A program made the position numbers and the translations under genes. Of a stretch of 64,000 bases of DNA, positions 22,166-34,361 are shown in pieces (positions within the stretch are counted from its first letter, which is position 1; the number at the start of each line of letters is the position of its first letter). The notes below the pieces were generated by a model. The model worked only from the letters and a program-made list of their open reading frames with translations, did no database searches and had not been told where the DNA came from. Source of the stretch: Pseudorasbora parva (Eukaryota > Chordata > Actinopteri > Cypriniformes > Gobionidae). The stretch lies in assembly GCF_024679245.1 (NCBI RefSeq), contig NC_090174.1, positions 41,936,688 through 42,000,687 on the forward strand, read 5' to 3'.

Positions 22166-23936
22166 TTTTTTTTTTTTTAAACCGGAGGTTAAAAGGTTGT
22201 ATATAATCTCCATATAATCTCTCTATAATCTCCATTTTTTTGCTCATTAACAAACACATTTGAGAGTTTCATCAACCTGGCCTGAGCCAGCAGGTCATAC
22301 TTACTAATGATCCGTACACTTGCAATAGACACTTTCCATCATGTTTTCATACTACATCCTCGCATGTAGAGTTATTTAGTAGTGAAAGCCATTTTAGGGT
22401 TTTGTTAGATTGATTATATCTCATGCATGTACAAATAACATTTAATCCTCACTTTTGTAGCTCTCCACAAAGTGGATGCTCTTAGACAAACAAATGTCGG
22501 AAAAACATATACTCCCGATCGTTTCAGGCCTCCAGTGGATCTGCTTTTCCAGTGCAAGGACACAGAACAGGGGCTTGGAGGACTAGATTATTTATGGCTC
22601 TGGTGAGCTGCGGTCTATTGGGCCTAAAAGGCACTTACCTGTATACCAGAAATAACAATCAGGTGGACGGAGATAGCTCTGCCATCCTGTAATCAAGCCT
22701 GAGTGAAACTGAAAGCACATCAAAGCTTTCACATTGAATTTAGGAATGAGTTATATTTCTTTCATTTTTATTTTCAGGCCAGTGGCTGGACTCTGTTGGG
22801 ATGGACAGAGCTGCTTATTACACAGTGTCATTTGCTCACATTAACATCACCACACAGTCAGATCCCTTTTGGGAGCATTCCCCATTTACATTCCATTATT
22901 TAAATTTCCTCATGAGCAGAATTAATGACTCAGGCCTTCTGATGAGTTGCCGCCGTTGCCGGCATCACTTAATTAGAATAATCTATCTCTACGGGTCAGG
23001 ATGCATGAAAGGGGGGCACAGCAATGGAACGTTTCATTAGAAAAGTTCATTATCAAATAAATGGCTTTGACTCTCAGAGAGACTGAAGGTGGAGAGGTGC
23101 TCGGAATGAACATGGTTGTCTGAATATCGGTCCTTTGAGAGGGAAAAGAGGATAGAAAGCGCAACAACTGATTTTTTTGGGTATCTAAGGTACAGTATCA
23201 GAAGCATAGTGGGATTCTGGCAGGGAATTTCATGTCATGCTGCGGCTTAATTAGTGTCGGAAATGGGACGTCTGAATGTTAATTACATTTGATGCAGGCC
23301 TCTGCTCACTGCGGAGGGAACTATGAACCTGTGCCACTCATTGCGGCTGAAATTGGGAAATGTCCCACAGAGAAATTACCCACCAAGCTTATAAAAAAAG
23401 CATATCTACAGTAGATGTATTGATAATGAATGTAGATAAAAATCAAAACGCTGTATCAGAAGGGATTTTAAGTGCCTTTTATTTTTTTTAGACACAGTAG
23501 ATCACATGACCCAGAGCACAAAGAGGGAGAGAACAGGAAGCTGCTCTCTTTAAAGGGAACACACACTAGTTCCAATCAAACAATGCATAAATTAATTATT
23601 CCATCTTTGTGACAGAGCAGTGATTTATTTGTGCACTGAATTGTTCATCGTTAATAATAAAATCTTTATATACATTATGATTGATAACATCTGACCACAC
23701 TTGGCTAAATAATAAACATAATTGTGTAATGTTTTGTTCTTGAGATCTGGCTTTGATAAAGTGTTATGTATCAAGATATTTAGCTTTTTTCTTGATTTGT
23801 ATGAAGGGTCAAACATCTTTCTGAGTAAAATAAGTAAGGAATGATGGACATTCAACCATTATCACAAAAAGAGTACCAAGTGTCCTTTATCACCCTAAAG
23901 GAGATTATTTTGGGATAATGAACTGTAACTGTACAT
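22166..23936. other. Unique sequence, candidate conserved non-coding block
   Basis: No repeat ends or exon signals are seen. The part 22540..23350 is balanced in base composition and contains homeodomain-like ATTA words in context (AGAATTAATGACTCAGG, CACTTAATTAGAAT, TTCATTAGAAAAG). This is compatible with a regulatory block in the flank of a developmental gene, but conservation cannot be judged from one sequence. Confidence 0.3.
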
Positions 23937-23940
23937 TTAA

Positions 23941-24372
23941 AGGGATAGTTCACCCAAAAATGAAAATGTGATGTTTATCTGCTTTCCCCCAGGGCATTCA
24001 CAATAAAGGGGACTTTTGACTCCAACCGTTGCAGTCTGTCAGTCGGATAACGCATGTGAATGGTAACATGCATCTATTAGAGTTTTAAAAAACAACAAAA
24101 AACCATGCACAGAGAAATGCATATTAAAACCTGCCGGCTCGTGGCGACACATTGATGTCTTAAGACAAGAAACAATCATGATCCCTTCCGGTGCGTAAGG
24201 TCTGTCCATGATCTGGCGTAGTTTACACAACATACACTGTAAATTTGTACATTTTCAAGAGACTGATCACATCTAAATTTTACAGTTGGCTGAATTTAAT
24301 TTCTGTGAATTAAATTGCATCAATTCACAGAATTTCAATTCGGCCAAGTTAAATTTTTTGATGTGATCAGTC

Positions 24373-24411
<39 letters not shown>

Positions 24412-24738
24412 GTGTATCGTGATCACGCAACAACCAGAAGTGATTGCGCGCTGAAGGATGTTGGACATGATGTATTAGAAGTAAAAAAACAATCAGTTTG
24501 TTTCTTGCACAAACCGATCGTTTCATGTCTTAAGACATCAATTTTTCGCCACGAGCCTGCAGGTTTTCTCTGTGCGTGGTTTTATTTCATTTATTTACAC
24601 TCTCATAGATGCATGTTATCATTCACATGCGTTATACGACTGCAACGGTTGGAGTCAAACATTTTCATTTGTGTTCTACTGAAGAAACATCAGATAGCAG
24701 ATAGACGTCACATTTTCATTTTTGGGCAAACTATCCTT
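23941..24738. mobile_element. Long-TIR fold-back element bordered by TTAA
   Basis: TTAA at 23937..23940 and 24739..24742 border ends beginning AGGGATAGTTCACCC. The arms 23941..24230 and 24417..24738 are imperfectly inverted over roughly 250 bp (shared words: CAACCGTTGCAGTC, CACATGCGTTAT, ATGTCTTAAGACA). The centre holds a second fold-back at 24235..24414. No coding capacity. Confidence 0.8.
24235..24414. mobile_element. TA-flanked fold-back MITE nested in the larger fold-back
   Basis: TA at 24233..24234 and 24415..24416 border CACTGTAAA and TTTACAGTG. The arms also pair at CTGATCACATC and GATGTGATCAG, and the centre has a TGAATTAAATT-type palindrome. A run of about 36 T lies inside the right arm. 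TA borders suggest mobilisation by a Tc1/mariner-type transposase. Confidence 0.82.
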
Positions 24739-24742
24739 TTAA

Positions 24743-27700
24743 CATACACTGCTTTATAAGTTGATATTGGTTGAAATGATTCTTTTAGCTCCATTGCAGA
24801 GACAACAGAGAAACAGACCATGGAGAAATATTTGACCGTTGAATGCAACAAATTCACCAATCAGAATCAAGTATTCCAGAGTCATAAATTAAGTTTTAAA
24901 GTAAACTCCCCTTTTTAGTCTTTATTTTTAAACAAAGAATATAAATGAAGAAGTGCAAATGAATAATGACAATTGAATAACTATATTTAATCTCTTTTAA
25001 AATACTTTTTTAATAATAATAACAATAATTCTGAAGCATCATTAGAATATTATCAAAACCAATTACAGTAAGTTTGTACACATCTAACCTGTTTTCACAG
25101 TGGCATGTAAAATAAGTGATGGACAATGAAGGATTAGCTGCTTGATCTGTTTTCTCTGATCTTCTTCTGAAGACTCAACTTCATTCTGTCCAAAACTTCA
25201 AAAATGTATTAAAAAACCAGACCAGAAATCTAAATAGGCTCACATTAGCTTACAAATATTCTCAAATGCCCATTCATCAAACGGCTATCTACACATCACA
25301 CACACGTACAACAAACACATCTAGTAAATGTTGTTTCTGTAGAACCCTGCCCCAAATGCCCATGTTTTCAGGCCAAAAACACAGATATTTGTATTGAAAC
25401 GTGTATTGTTTGCACACAAACAACATATAGTGCATATAAATGAAAGACATAACGGTAAAATGTGGACAACAGTTTCTATAGAGTGCATTCTCTTTTTATG
25501 TTCATTTTTGTTATGATTATAACGATTGATTTGGCAGATTTTTAGACAGATATTGCTTAGCTGAGAAAGTGACCACAAGAACGGTATTCAGTCATGCACA
25601 CAACAAATGACTGAGTTTAGCTATATAAACTTCTGGCGCAATAACAGAATAAGTACCAGATGGGTGTCACTGGATGAAGTCGCATCTCCTCCAGAGATTC
25701 AGAGCCTGATGTCTGTGTCTGAGTCATGAGGAGGAGAGCTGCTGTAGAGGAGGCTGGGAGGTAGAGAAAGGGTTCGGGATGACTAAAGGCTGACTTTAAG
25801 AGGATCTTCAATCTTCTTTTGCAGTCAAGTTGAGAGAGAAAGAGAGAAGGAGAGAAGGAGAGAAAGAGAGAAAGAAAAGGAGGACAGAATAGAGGCAGAA
25901 AATCCCGGGCAAGCTGATCACAGCTTGTCTGACATCAATCCAATCATCTAGTTTTTCCCCACTGGCTCACTGGACACACAGCTGATTTTTTAGGCTAGAA
26001 AGAGAAAAAGAAAGTTCAGAAGGTCAGATGATACCGCAAAATGCTTATTGCAGTTGACAACCAGATTGTATTATAGAAACTTTTATTTTTCACCTATCCA
26101 ACCCTGTAATCTAATCTGATTTTTTTAAGCTCAAGGAAAACCGTTGGGATCACGAGCTTTAGGGCTTGGAGTGGTTGGTGATCAATCCCTTGTCTCAATA
26201 ATTTCAAAACTAATGTCAAAAAACACAGTAAATGTACCCTGCACTCAACACAAAAGTACCCATCCATTTCTCGCTGTAATGACAGGGCTGGAAAAATCTG
26301 TGAAATTGTCACTGGAAAAAAAGATTATAATGCGCTGTGTGTGAAAACATGAGGGTGTTATGTCATTACACATTACCATAACCCGGACTCTAATGCTTTA
26401 CACAGATGCAGCTGCAGAGAGAGAGAAAGGGGGGGATTTGATTGAGGTCTGTAATTTGCCTTTAAGAATCATTTCTATATCCTGTAAACCATGTTCACAA
26501 CTCATTAAATATTTACATTGAAATATTGATAAGTGGCTTTCAACTTTGAAAAAGACAAATCTTCAAAAGGATTGGTGATATTTGCTTCTGGTTGTCAGGA
26601 AATAATCTATGGCTCTGAACTGGCATTACATGGTTAAACTTGAATCAGTTCAGCAACTCGAGGATCAAGCCTTAGCTATTAAATTGAGTACAATTTGTCG
26701 AATCTTGCAAGTTTCAAGCGACTTGAGCCGATAAATCATCCCATATTTTTTTTTCTGGATAACTCCACACTCATTATCCAAGATTTAAGCTATATCTCAA
26801 GGAAAGCTGAAGGCTCAAGAACATTCCTTAGATATTTGTGGACACTGTTGATTCAATTATCAAAGAGAGTCCATATTAGAACAGGTTGTCATTCAAAACT
26901 CTCCACACAAGCATGATAAAGACTGTAGGGAATCCAGGAAAAAAACAGGAATGAGTAGTAAGAGCTAAAAGACTGAAGTCAATGTGCACCAGTAGACTTT
27001 ATCAAGAGCTCTGCAGAACAGGTGGACTGCATGTAGGTGATGGTGCCACAAAAGAAGCTATTACTCAGAAAGAACCATGTCAAATGATAGTGATTGTGTC
27101 TGAGCTGCAATGTGAGGAATCAAACTGATTAAATGATCAACAGCCCTACCTTACCTAAAGAGAAATGGATGGTGAAAAAAAGCAAGACAACGACCTGTTT
27201 TAGCTTACCACAAATCGAAGCTTGCAGGACATTGACCAAAAACAAATTCAATCCGATTAACACTGGAATGGCTGAAGAAAATGCTACAGTCTGTCCTAAG
27301 GTTGATGTCAATCCATCTAATATGTAAATGTGTATTTGAATACACAATGCACCATTCTTGCTTTGGATAGAAGCATCTGCTAAGCGATTGAATGTGAAAG
27401 TAACCACTTTAAAAACATCCATGACAAAACATCTTTGAAATGCAAGTTTCAAGCAGGCAAATTGAGATAAAGGTTCTGATTTATAGAGCATCGTATGTGA
27501 AAAGAAATGGACATGTACATGGCTCGTTATGTTAAGCACACAATTAGAGTAGCGCTAGAACTGATTGCATGGAGCAATAACGGCACCAGCGAGAGCACTT
27601 CAGACTTTTAAACACAGCCCTAATCTTTGACGTACTTCACTATTGTCACAACCGTCATGAGCCAAAGAAAGGACACAAAAACCCTGCGAAAACACCACTT

Positions 27701-28119
27701 CATGTGACATTTCGAAGGACTCTGCTGAGGTTCAGGTCACTTGATACAGTGAGAGGGAGAGGACTGTTTATCTCTGCCATAGTAATGAAAAACCCCAGAT
27801 GCCTCTTCAAAGGGCAATTTGCATTCCAGGCCTCAGCACTAAAACCATCCTTCATTTCCAAATGCCAGGCCTCAGAGGATTATACACATAAATTCTTTAG
27901 CACACAATCTCTTTAAAACAGCACAGTACAATATAGAAAGACCCCCACCCTAAACTGTCTCCAATTCAAATCTAAAGTAAATGAAGAGCTTTACATCAAG
28001 ACCTCTCTTTGACCATAAGTTTATAAACGCAATAAAACTGTTGTTATATACCGCAAGTGACATTCAAAAATTATTTCCTCGCAAATCTTTTTGTGTATTA
28101 AGACATTAACATTTATGTA
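24743..28119. other. Mostly unique non-coding sequence
   Basis: No exon or complete transposon is supported. A GA-rich tract (AGAGAGAAAGAGAGAAGG) spans about 25830..25884 and a G run lies near 26431. A CCAATCAGAATCAAGTATT piece near 24858 is shared with the 8044 MITE. A 136-codon minus-strand frame at 27129 lacks a recognisable family or splice context. Confidence 0.45.
25830..25884. repeat. GA-rich purine tract
   Basis: Almost pure purine, with AGAGAGAA and GGAGAGAA repeats on the plus strand. A simple repeat, possible H-DNA former. Confidence 0.8.
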
Positions 28120-28123
28120 TTAA

Positions 28124-28862
28124 AGCTACACTGTGTAACTTTTTTAGTTTATTCTTAGCTAAAAACACTTAGTTCTTTCAAAAATATATGTGCTCATTAA
28201 TGCATATTTACTTCTTTCAAGTAATAAAGTATTCTCGTAAGTTTATAATATGCCATTGAAAATACATACGGGTGAGGGGTTCGAATGCCAGTTGCCATGT
28301 TGCCCCTCCATCTTGAAAGTACATTAGCCAAAGAGGGACATACCCGTAAATTCAAGCTTCGCCTTTCGCGTTTGCCTTCACCTCTAGCTCTCTCTTGCAT
28401 CTCCGTCACATCAACAGATCTCTGCTGACGGAGAAAATGATATAGCCTACAAAGTAAACCTTGCCTTACGCTAGTGATGTTGTACGATATACAGAATAAC
28501 GATAGCACAGATAAAAGTTACTTTACTAAGATAAGCTTGGATTCGTCTGGGAACCTGATAGCTGATGTTAGCAATGAAATGATAAAAAAAAAATTATGAA
28601 AACGTAAAACTATTATTAATTTTACATAGATTAACTGACTAATTAAATAAATGCAAATTATAATCTTTTTCTAAAGTAACCTCATCACTTGAAGAACTAC
28701 TCATGGACGAGGTCGAACTGGAAGCCATGTTAATCTTGGACTAAATTGGCCACCGTAGGATTTAAAACGAAATCGGAATTGAGAAGAACAGAAACTAATA
28801 TTCACTGGATGGTCATATACCTTTTCACCGCTAGATGGGGAAAAATATCACACAGTGTAGCT
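28124..28862. mobile_element. TTAA-flanked element with AGCTACACTGTG ends
   Basis: TTAA at 28120..28123 and 28863..28866 border a perfect 12-bp inverted terminus AGCTACACTGTG. About 740 bp. On the minus strand a short serine-rich frame opens at 28728 (MASSSTSSMSSSSSDEV) and may be a leader exon left from an autonomous relative. No transposase is seen. Confidence 0.82.
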
Positions 28863-28866
28863 TTAA

Positions 28867-29849
28867 GTTGTGTAACAGTGCGCATATTCGTAACGAACCC
28901 TTTCGGTTCAGTGCACGTGTTCCGAACGGTTCCGAATGCAATCTTTAACAGGTAATAGTCGGCTTGTTTTAAGCGTGGAACACACTTCAATCCGAGTTCC
29001 CGCATGAACATATTAACAAGTATTTAGTCCATTTTATCACGAAATTCAAACGATAAATGACGCTCTTTAATGTGACGTTACTGATCAATGTATATTGCAC
29101 ATCAGTTTAAGCAGTGGCGTGACCGTGACAGTAAACACAATCATCTCTTCCTAAAGAATGAACATGAATTAACATCTTTTAAGGTATTTTGAGGATACAT
29201 TACAACTTACTAAAATGTATCATGTCGTGTAATCGCTCAGTGTTTTAATTGCGGAAAGACAAACAGCTTGACAACAATGTCACGTAGCATCACATTTATC
29301 TCAGAAGTCATTCAGTGTCCACAGCTGTTGATTCACTAAAGAAATCAACTAGCCAAATATATGCACTTTATTAAGCTGTTAGTGATGTCTTGTTTTTTTT
29401 ATGTATGTTTAAATAACTCTGTCATGAAAATGACAGCCACTGTGTATAAATGATTATATTTCAACAACAAATTGGAGAAAAAAGATTTAAAGGTTAATGC
29501 AAAAACTGCCTTATGTGAAGCTCATGAGTGTTGATTAGCCTATTATATCTAAAAATAAATAGCAACTGAACTTGGCTAATAGTTTGGGCTCTATTGTTAA
29601 CGTTTTATATTATAGCAAAATGTGTAATGTGTGCTCCCTATATAGTCTAGTTTACAGCATTATATTTAAGAAACTTAGTTATAATGGAATTTATTTAAGG
29701 ACAGACACTTTTTTTTTCAGTAAACCACTGTTGAAAAAAAATAAATAAAAAGCAATTTTGTAAGACTGGTGTACCGAATCCGCACCGAGCTGTGACTTCA
29801 AAACCGTGGCACATACCCAACCGTCAGTTCATGTATCGTTACACCCCTA
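28867..29849. mobile_element. hAT-like element remnant
   Basis: The left side starts about TTGTGTAACAGTGCGCATATTC and the right side ends CATGTATCGTTACACCCCTA, with CCGAACGGTTCC and ACCGTGGCACATACC inside. These are words typical of fish hAT ends of the GGGGTGTAACGAT type. It directly follows the TTAA border of the previous element. A target duplication could not be read with confidence. Confidence 0.5.
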
Positions 29850-30127
29850 GTATTAAGCATTACAGCAATATCTACAGTGCCTTGCGAAAGTATTTCGGCC
29901 CCCTTGAACTTTGCGACCTTTTGCCACATATCAGGCTTCAAACATAGTTATAAAACTGTACTTTTTTGTGAATAATCAACAACAAGTGGGACACAATCAT
30001 GAAGTGGAATGAAATGTATTGGATATTTCAAACTTTTTTAACAAATCATAAACTGAAAAGTTGGGCGTGCAAAAATATTCGGCCCCTTTACTTTCAGTGC
30101 AGCAAACTCTCTCCAGGAGTTCATTAA

Positions 30128-31325
30128 AGGGGGGGTGAAACACTCAGTTTCAGTCAATCTCATGTCAATCTTGAGTACCTATAGAGTAGTATTGCATCCT
30201 TCATATCTCCGAAAAGTCTTTAGTTTTATCATATTTATAAAAGAAATATGGGCTGTACCGAGTCTTTCCGGAAAAAACCGTGCGCCTGGAGGCGTATCGT
30301 GTGGGCGGAGCTAAAGAATGACAAGCGCGCAAAGCGGTGACGTCCTCAAGCAAGGAGAAACCCATGCTATCTCAGCTAATACAGATAATGATCCACAATC
30401 AAATCTGAGGCTGAAATAAATTGAACAGGAGAAACGGCAACATCAGGATGTCCGTCTCTGTGGTATGTACTGTATTTAGGGGCCTTTGTGTGTCTTTACG
30501 CGCAGTTTATGAGGACATGATTTGGTTTATGGACTATTGTATGTGACTAACGTTAGACCTTAGAGGTAGCAAGCAAAACGGTTTTGCACGTCAGAGTCAG
30601 TGTAACAGAACAACAATGGAGTAACCGTTAGCGCATTTGAATGACGAAGCACGCGATCGTATCGTTTACTGATGTTTACTCATGCGACGGTAGCCAATAG
30701 CAGAGACATTTGATGTTGATTTACTCACCGGTTGCTTCCAAGGACCGGACCTTTATCGCTGGGACCGCTCTGTCAAAAACACACTTCTTTGGTATGATTT
30801 GGTGAAGTCCTGTGACAGCAGTGACCGTGGAATCCACTTTGCGACGCGACTGAAGCGATGCCTTGAAGCTTCCCGTCATTTCTGCGTTCAAATCGGTTCA
30901 AATGCAGCGCTGCCTTCCCGGAATGCTGTGCTGAAGCGTTGAAGTCGCTCGACGTCACCCATAGGAATAAAGTGGAGCGCGGCGGGTCATAAGTGTTCAC
31001 GGACGACTGGATCTGCACCTGAGAGAGTGTTTACACTGTGCATTTCCTCTCTCTCCCTCTAGTTACGCGCGCGCGCACCCTACCGGGATAAGAGCACGTA
31101 CGGCCCATACAAGGACCTTCCGATCTATTTAACGTCAAGTAGACCCATACTCGAAAAAAACTCGCCGAAACTTGTGAGAAACCGGAAGGAGTATTTTTAA
31201 CACAGAAATACTCCATCAAACGTCCAACATTAGTTTTTGAAACTTTGTCTATGTTTAGGATGGGAATCCAAGTCTTTAAAGGTGTAAAAAGCTCAGTATG
31301 CATGAAACAGCATTTCACCCCCCCT
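30128..31325 (-). mobile_element. TTAA-flanked, THAP-type transposon, copy 2
   Basis: TTAA at 30124..30127 and 31326..31329 border the same AGGGGGGGTGAAA ends as at 5527..7002, in the opposite orientation. The plus strand at 30364..30462 holds the decayed counterpart of the 6621..6730 exon (start ATGCTATCTCAG, end near a GTATGT donor, with frameshifts). The minus strand near 30729..30800 keeps only the edges of the THAP exon: an AAGAAGTGTGTTTTTG start fused to GCGGTCCCAGCGATAAAGG and a GTGAGT donor. Most of the zinc finger is deleted. Confidence 0.78.
30364..30462 (+). pseudogene. Decayed second-gene first exon of the THAP-type transposon
   Basis: Aligned by eye to 6621..6730, this keeps ATG, CAGCTAATACAGATA (for QIQ), AATGATCCAC and GAACAGGAGAAACGGCAAC, then CAGGATGTCCGTCTCTG before GTATGT. 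A small indel shifts the frame and creates TGA stops. The intact frame at 6621 and this decay imply independent ages or selection histories for the two copies. Confidence 0.6.
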
Positions 31326-31466
31326 TTAAGGATCTCTGAATGATCCAATGTTGACCTAAATGACTAATGATGATAAATAGAATCCACCTGTGTTTAATCA
31401 AGTCTCCATATAAATGCACCTGCACTGTGATAGTCTCAGAGGTCCGTTTAAAGCGCAGAGAGCATC

Positions 31467-32516
31467 ATGAAGAACAAGGAACCCACCAGGCAGGTCCGAG
31501 ATACTGTTGTGGAGAAGTTTAAAGCCGGATTTGGATACAAAAAGATTTCCCAAGCTTTAAACATCCCAAGGAGCACTGTGCAAGCGATAATATTGAAATG
31601 AAAGGAGTATCAGACCACTGCAAATTTACCAAGACCTGGCCGTCCCTCTTAACTTTTAGCTCATACAAGGAGAAGACTGATCAGAAATGCAGCCAAGAGG
31701 CTCATGATCACTCTGGATTAACTGCAGAGATCTACAGCTGAGGTGGGAGACTCTGTCCATAAGACAACAATCAGACGTATACTGCACAAATCTGGCCTTT
31801 ATGGAAGAGTGGCAAGAAGAAAAAAAGTGTTGTTTAAAGTTTGCCACAAGCCACCTGGGAGACAAACCAAACATGTGGAACAAGGTGCTCTGGTCAAGAA
31901 GAGAGCCATTTCTTAAAGATATCCATAAAAAGTGTTGTTTAAAGTTTGCAACAAGCCACCTGTAGGACACACCATACATGTAACTGAAGGTGCTCTGGTA
32001 AGATGAAATCAAAACAAAAAAGGTCAGAAAAAAACAAATGGCAACAATGCAAAATGTTACGTTTGGCGTAAAAGCAACACAGCTCATCCACCCTGAACAC
32101 ACCATCCCCACTGTCAAACATGGTGGTGGCAGCATCATGGTTTGGGCCTGCTTTTCTTCTGCAAGGACAGGGAAGATGGTTAAAATTGATGGGAAGATGG
32201 ATGGAGCCAAATACAGGACCATTCTGGAAGAAAACCTGATGGAGTCTGCAAAAGACCTGAGACTGGGACAGAGATTTGTCTTCCAGCAAGACAATGATCC
32301 AAAACATAAAGCAAAATCTACAATGGAATGGTTAAAAAATAAACATATCCAGGTGTTAAAATGGCCAAGTCAAAGTCCAGACCTGAATCCAATCGAGAAT
32401 CTGTGGAAAGAACTGAAAACTGCTGTTCACAAACGCTCTATCCAACCTCACTGAGCTTGAGCTGTTCTGCAGGGAGGAATGGGCAAAAATGTCAGTCTCT
32501 CGATGTGCAAAACTGA
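31467..32516 (+). pseudogene. Tc1-like DD34E transposase, frameshifted
   Basis: It begins ATGAAGAACAAGGAACCC (MKNKEPTRQV) at 31467 after the left repeat and ends with TGA at 32516. The helix-turn-helix YKKISQALNIPRST and RPGRP hinge precede a damaged middle, where about 104 bp is tandemly duplicated (31823..31926 and 31927 on). From 32038 a 138-codon frame holds [25 protein letters not shown] and [14 protein letters not shown], with 34 residues between the second Asp and Glu. The DDE core is readable but frames are broken, so no enzyme can be made. Confidence 0.88.
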
Positions 32517-32785
32517 TAGAGACATACCCCAAGCGACTTACAGCTGTAACCGCAGCAAAAGGTGGCGCTACAAAGTATCAACTTAAGGGGGCCGAATAAT
32601 TTTGCACGCCCAATTTTTCAGTTTTTGATTTGTTAAAAAAGTTTGAAATATCCAATAAATGTCATTCCACTTCATGATTGTGTCCCACTTGTTGTTGATT
32701 CTTCACATATCATTGTTTGAAACCTGAAATGTGTCAAAAGTTTACCAAGTTTAATGGGGGCCGAATACTTTCGCAAGGCACTTTA

Positions 32786-33174
32786 TATATTTTAAGTATT
32801 TATAGTATAAGGAACAATACACTACTTCAGAGAGTTACATTAGTATATGCATCATTTTTAAAGGTGCATGATAGAACCTTGGCCTTTCTTTCTGCATCTA
32901 TGTTTGAAAAAAAAGTTTCCTTCTGAAAAATTGAATTTGATGGTTTAAGGTATACGCATGGTTGCATGTGATCATATAAGAGGAGATCTGTCATTCTGTC
33001 ATGTCAAGAAGACCCACTGACATTTAGAAGAATGTCCTATATATATGCAGTATAGAAGTTTTTGAGGAAAAATTGACTACTGGCAGTTTATGCTGTTTGG
33101 TCAAGCATCATTTTTTTTGCACACAACATAACTACCAGTAGTACATTTTACTGCAAAAACTTATATACTGCACC
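32786..33174. other. No recognised feature
   Basis: AT-rich spacer between the Tc1 element and the next repeat. Confidence 0.5.
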
Positions 33175-34130
33175 TTTAAAGGCATCATGAACTGGCTTTT
33201 TTAAAATATACTGTTGTCTGAGGTCAACTTATGAAGTTCACATGGTTTTTACATTTAAAAAAAAACAAGTAATAGGTTATTTTCTACACTGGTTTTTAGG
33301 CTCTCTCTTGAACACTGGGTTTTGATGGGCGTGACGCATTGGAGACTTGGAAGTAAATGCCCACGGCTAGGATTGGAGAAGATTTGCATATTTAATGAGC
33401 TACAACTCCCTTGTCAGTTCACAGGAGGGATTTTTTTAAAGCAGCAACCGGAATAATTCTCTGACAGGGCTCTCAAAACGTATTTATCAAACAAACAGAA
33501 TGATTAATCTCTCATACACCCATGATTGATTATTAATTTATTTTCAGTTTGGCCGGTTATATAAGCGCCATCTGAACATGTGCGGAGTGCGGACGTGCAT
33601 TTTTCAAATATCAAGTCAAAAGAGTGAACAATGCAGATCAAGAAATGAATGTTATTTCGCTATTTAAGATTCACCAGCCTGCTGAAGTGCTTATGTTTTG
33701 GTAGACCGCCGGGAAAACACATAGCCTTGGGGATTCTCCAGCCTGTGACAGCGTGCTAAGATATGTTTATATGTTTGTATGTTATATGTTCATAAAATAT
33801 GTTTGATACGTACACATAATCAATACGATCTGTAACGGTGCAGTACTATCACATATAAAAACATGTTTTAGTCACATATGTGTGTTGCACCATTCCTGTC
33901 AGATCCAATATAGAAGGCACAACGTTGTGTTTTTATCTTAATATGTCTACAAATCCAGTGTCGACCTGTGTCTTCGGCATGTTTATTACTCGTTTAAATC
34001 CACAAGTCGGTGGGCTGGGCTACAGAAGCAGCATACACATAGAGGCAGTGTTTTACCCTTCAAATACGTCATTGATTTGAGATCTCTCGTTTTCTGGGCC
34101 TGGTGTCTATAAAAGCTTTTCTTTTACTAA
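33175..34130. repeat. Interspersed repeat, one end intact
   Basis: It begins TTTAAAGGCATCATGAACTGG and later contains GTTTTGATGGGCGTGACGC and GGCCTGGTGTCTATAAAAGC. From memory this order matches a common fish repeat with TTAA-type ends. The right end is missing, replaced by the retrotransposon end at 34155. No coding. Confidence 0.45.
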
Positions 34131-34154
34131 CAATGAAGATTTCTGCTCTGAAAT

Positions 34155-34262
34155 TCTTATATTCAATTCAATTCAATGAACTTTATTGTCCCCAATGGGG
34201 AAATTTGTCTTGGACTCTGGTGCCCACATACACATATACATTGATCAAAAACATATTACAAA

Positions 34263-34361
<99 letters not shown>

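Larger units (their letters stand above)
29875..32783 (+). mobile_element. Tc1-like DD34E transposon carrying a nested TTAA element
   Basis: The ends CAGTGCCTTGCGAAAGTA and TTTCGCAAGGCACTT are inverted, with TA at 29873..29874 and 32784..32785. The left inverted repeat is split by the TTAA element at 30128..31325; the interrupted sequence (CTCCAGGAGTTCA, then GGATCTCTGAATGATCC) matches the uninterrupted copy at 13736..15018. Without the insertion the element would be about 1.7 kb, the usual size. The plus strand encodes a more complete but broken transposase. Confidence 0.9.

Noticed and set aside
27129..27539. 136-codon minus-strand frame in unique sequence
   Set aside because: No recognisable domain, no splice signals and ordinary AT-rich composition; chance is enough.
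31656..32294. A 212-codon minus-strand open frame
   Set aside because: It is antisense to the Tc1 transposase pseudogene and has no motif of its own.
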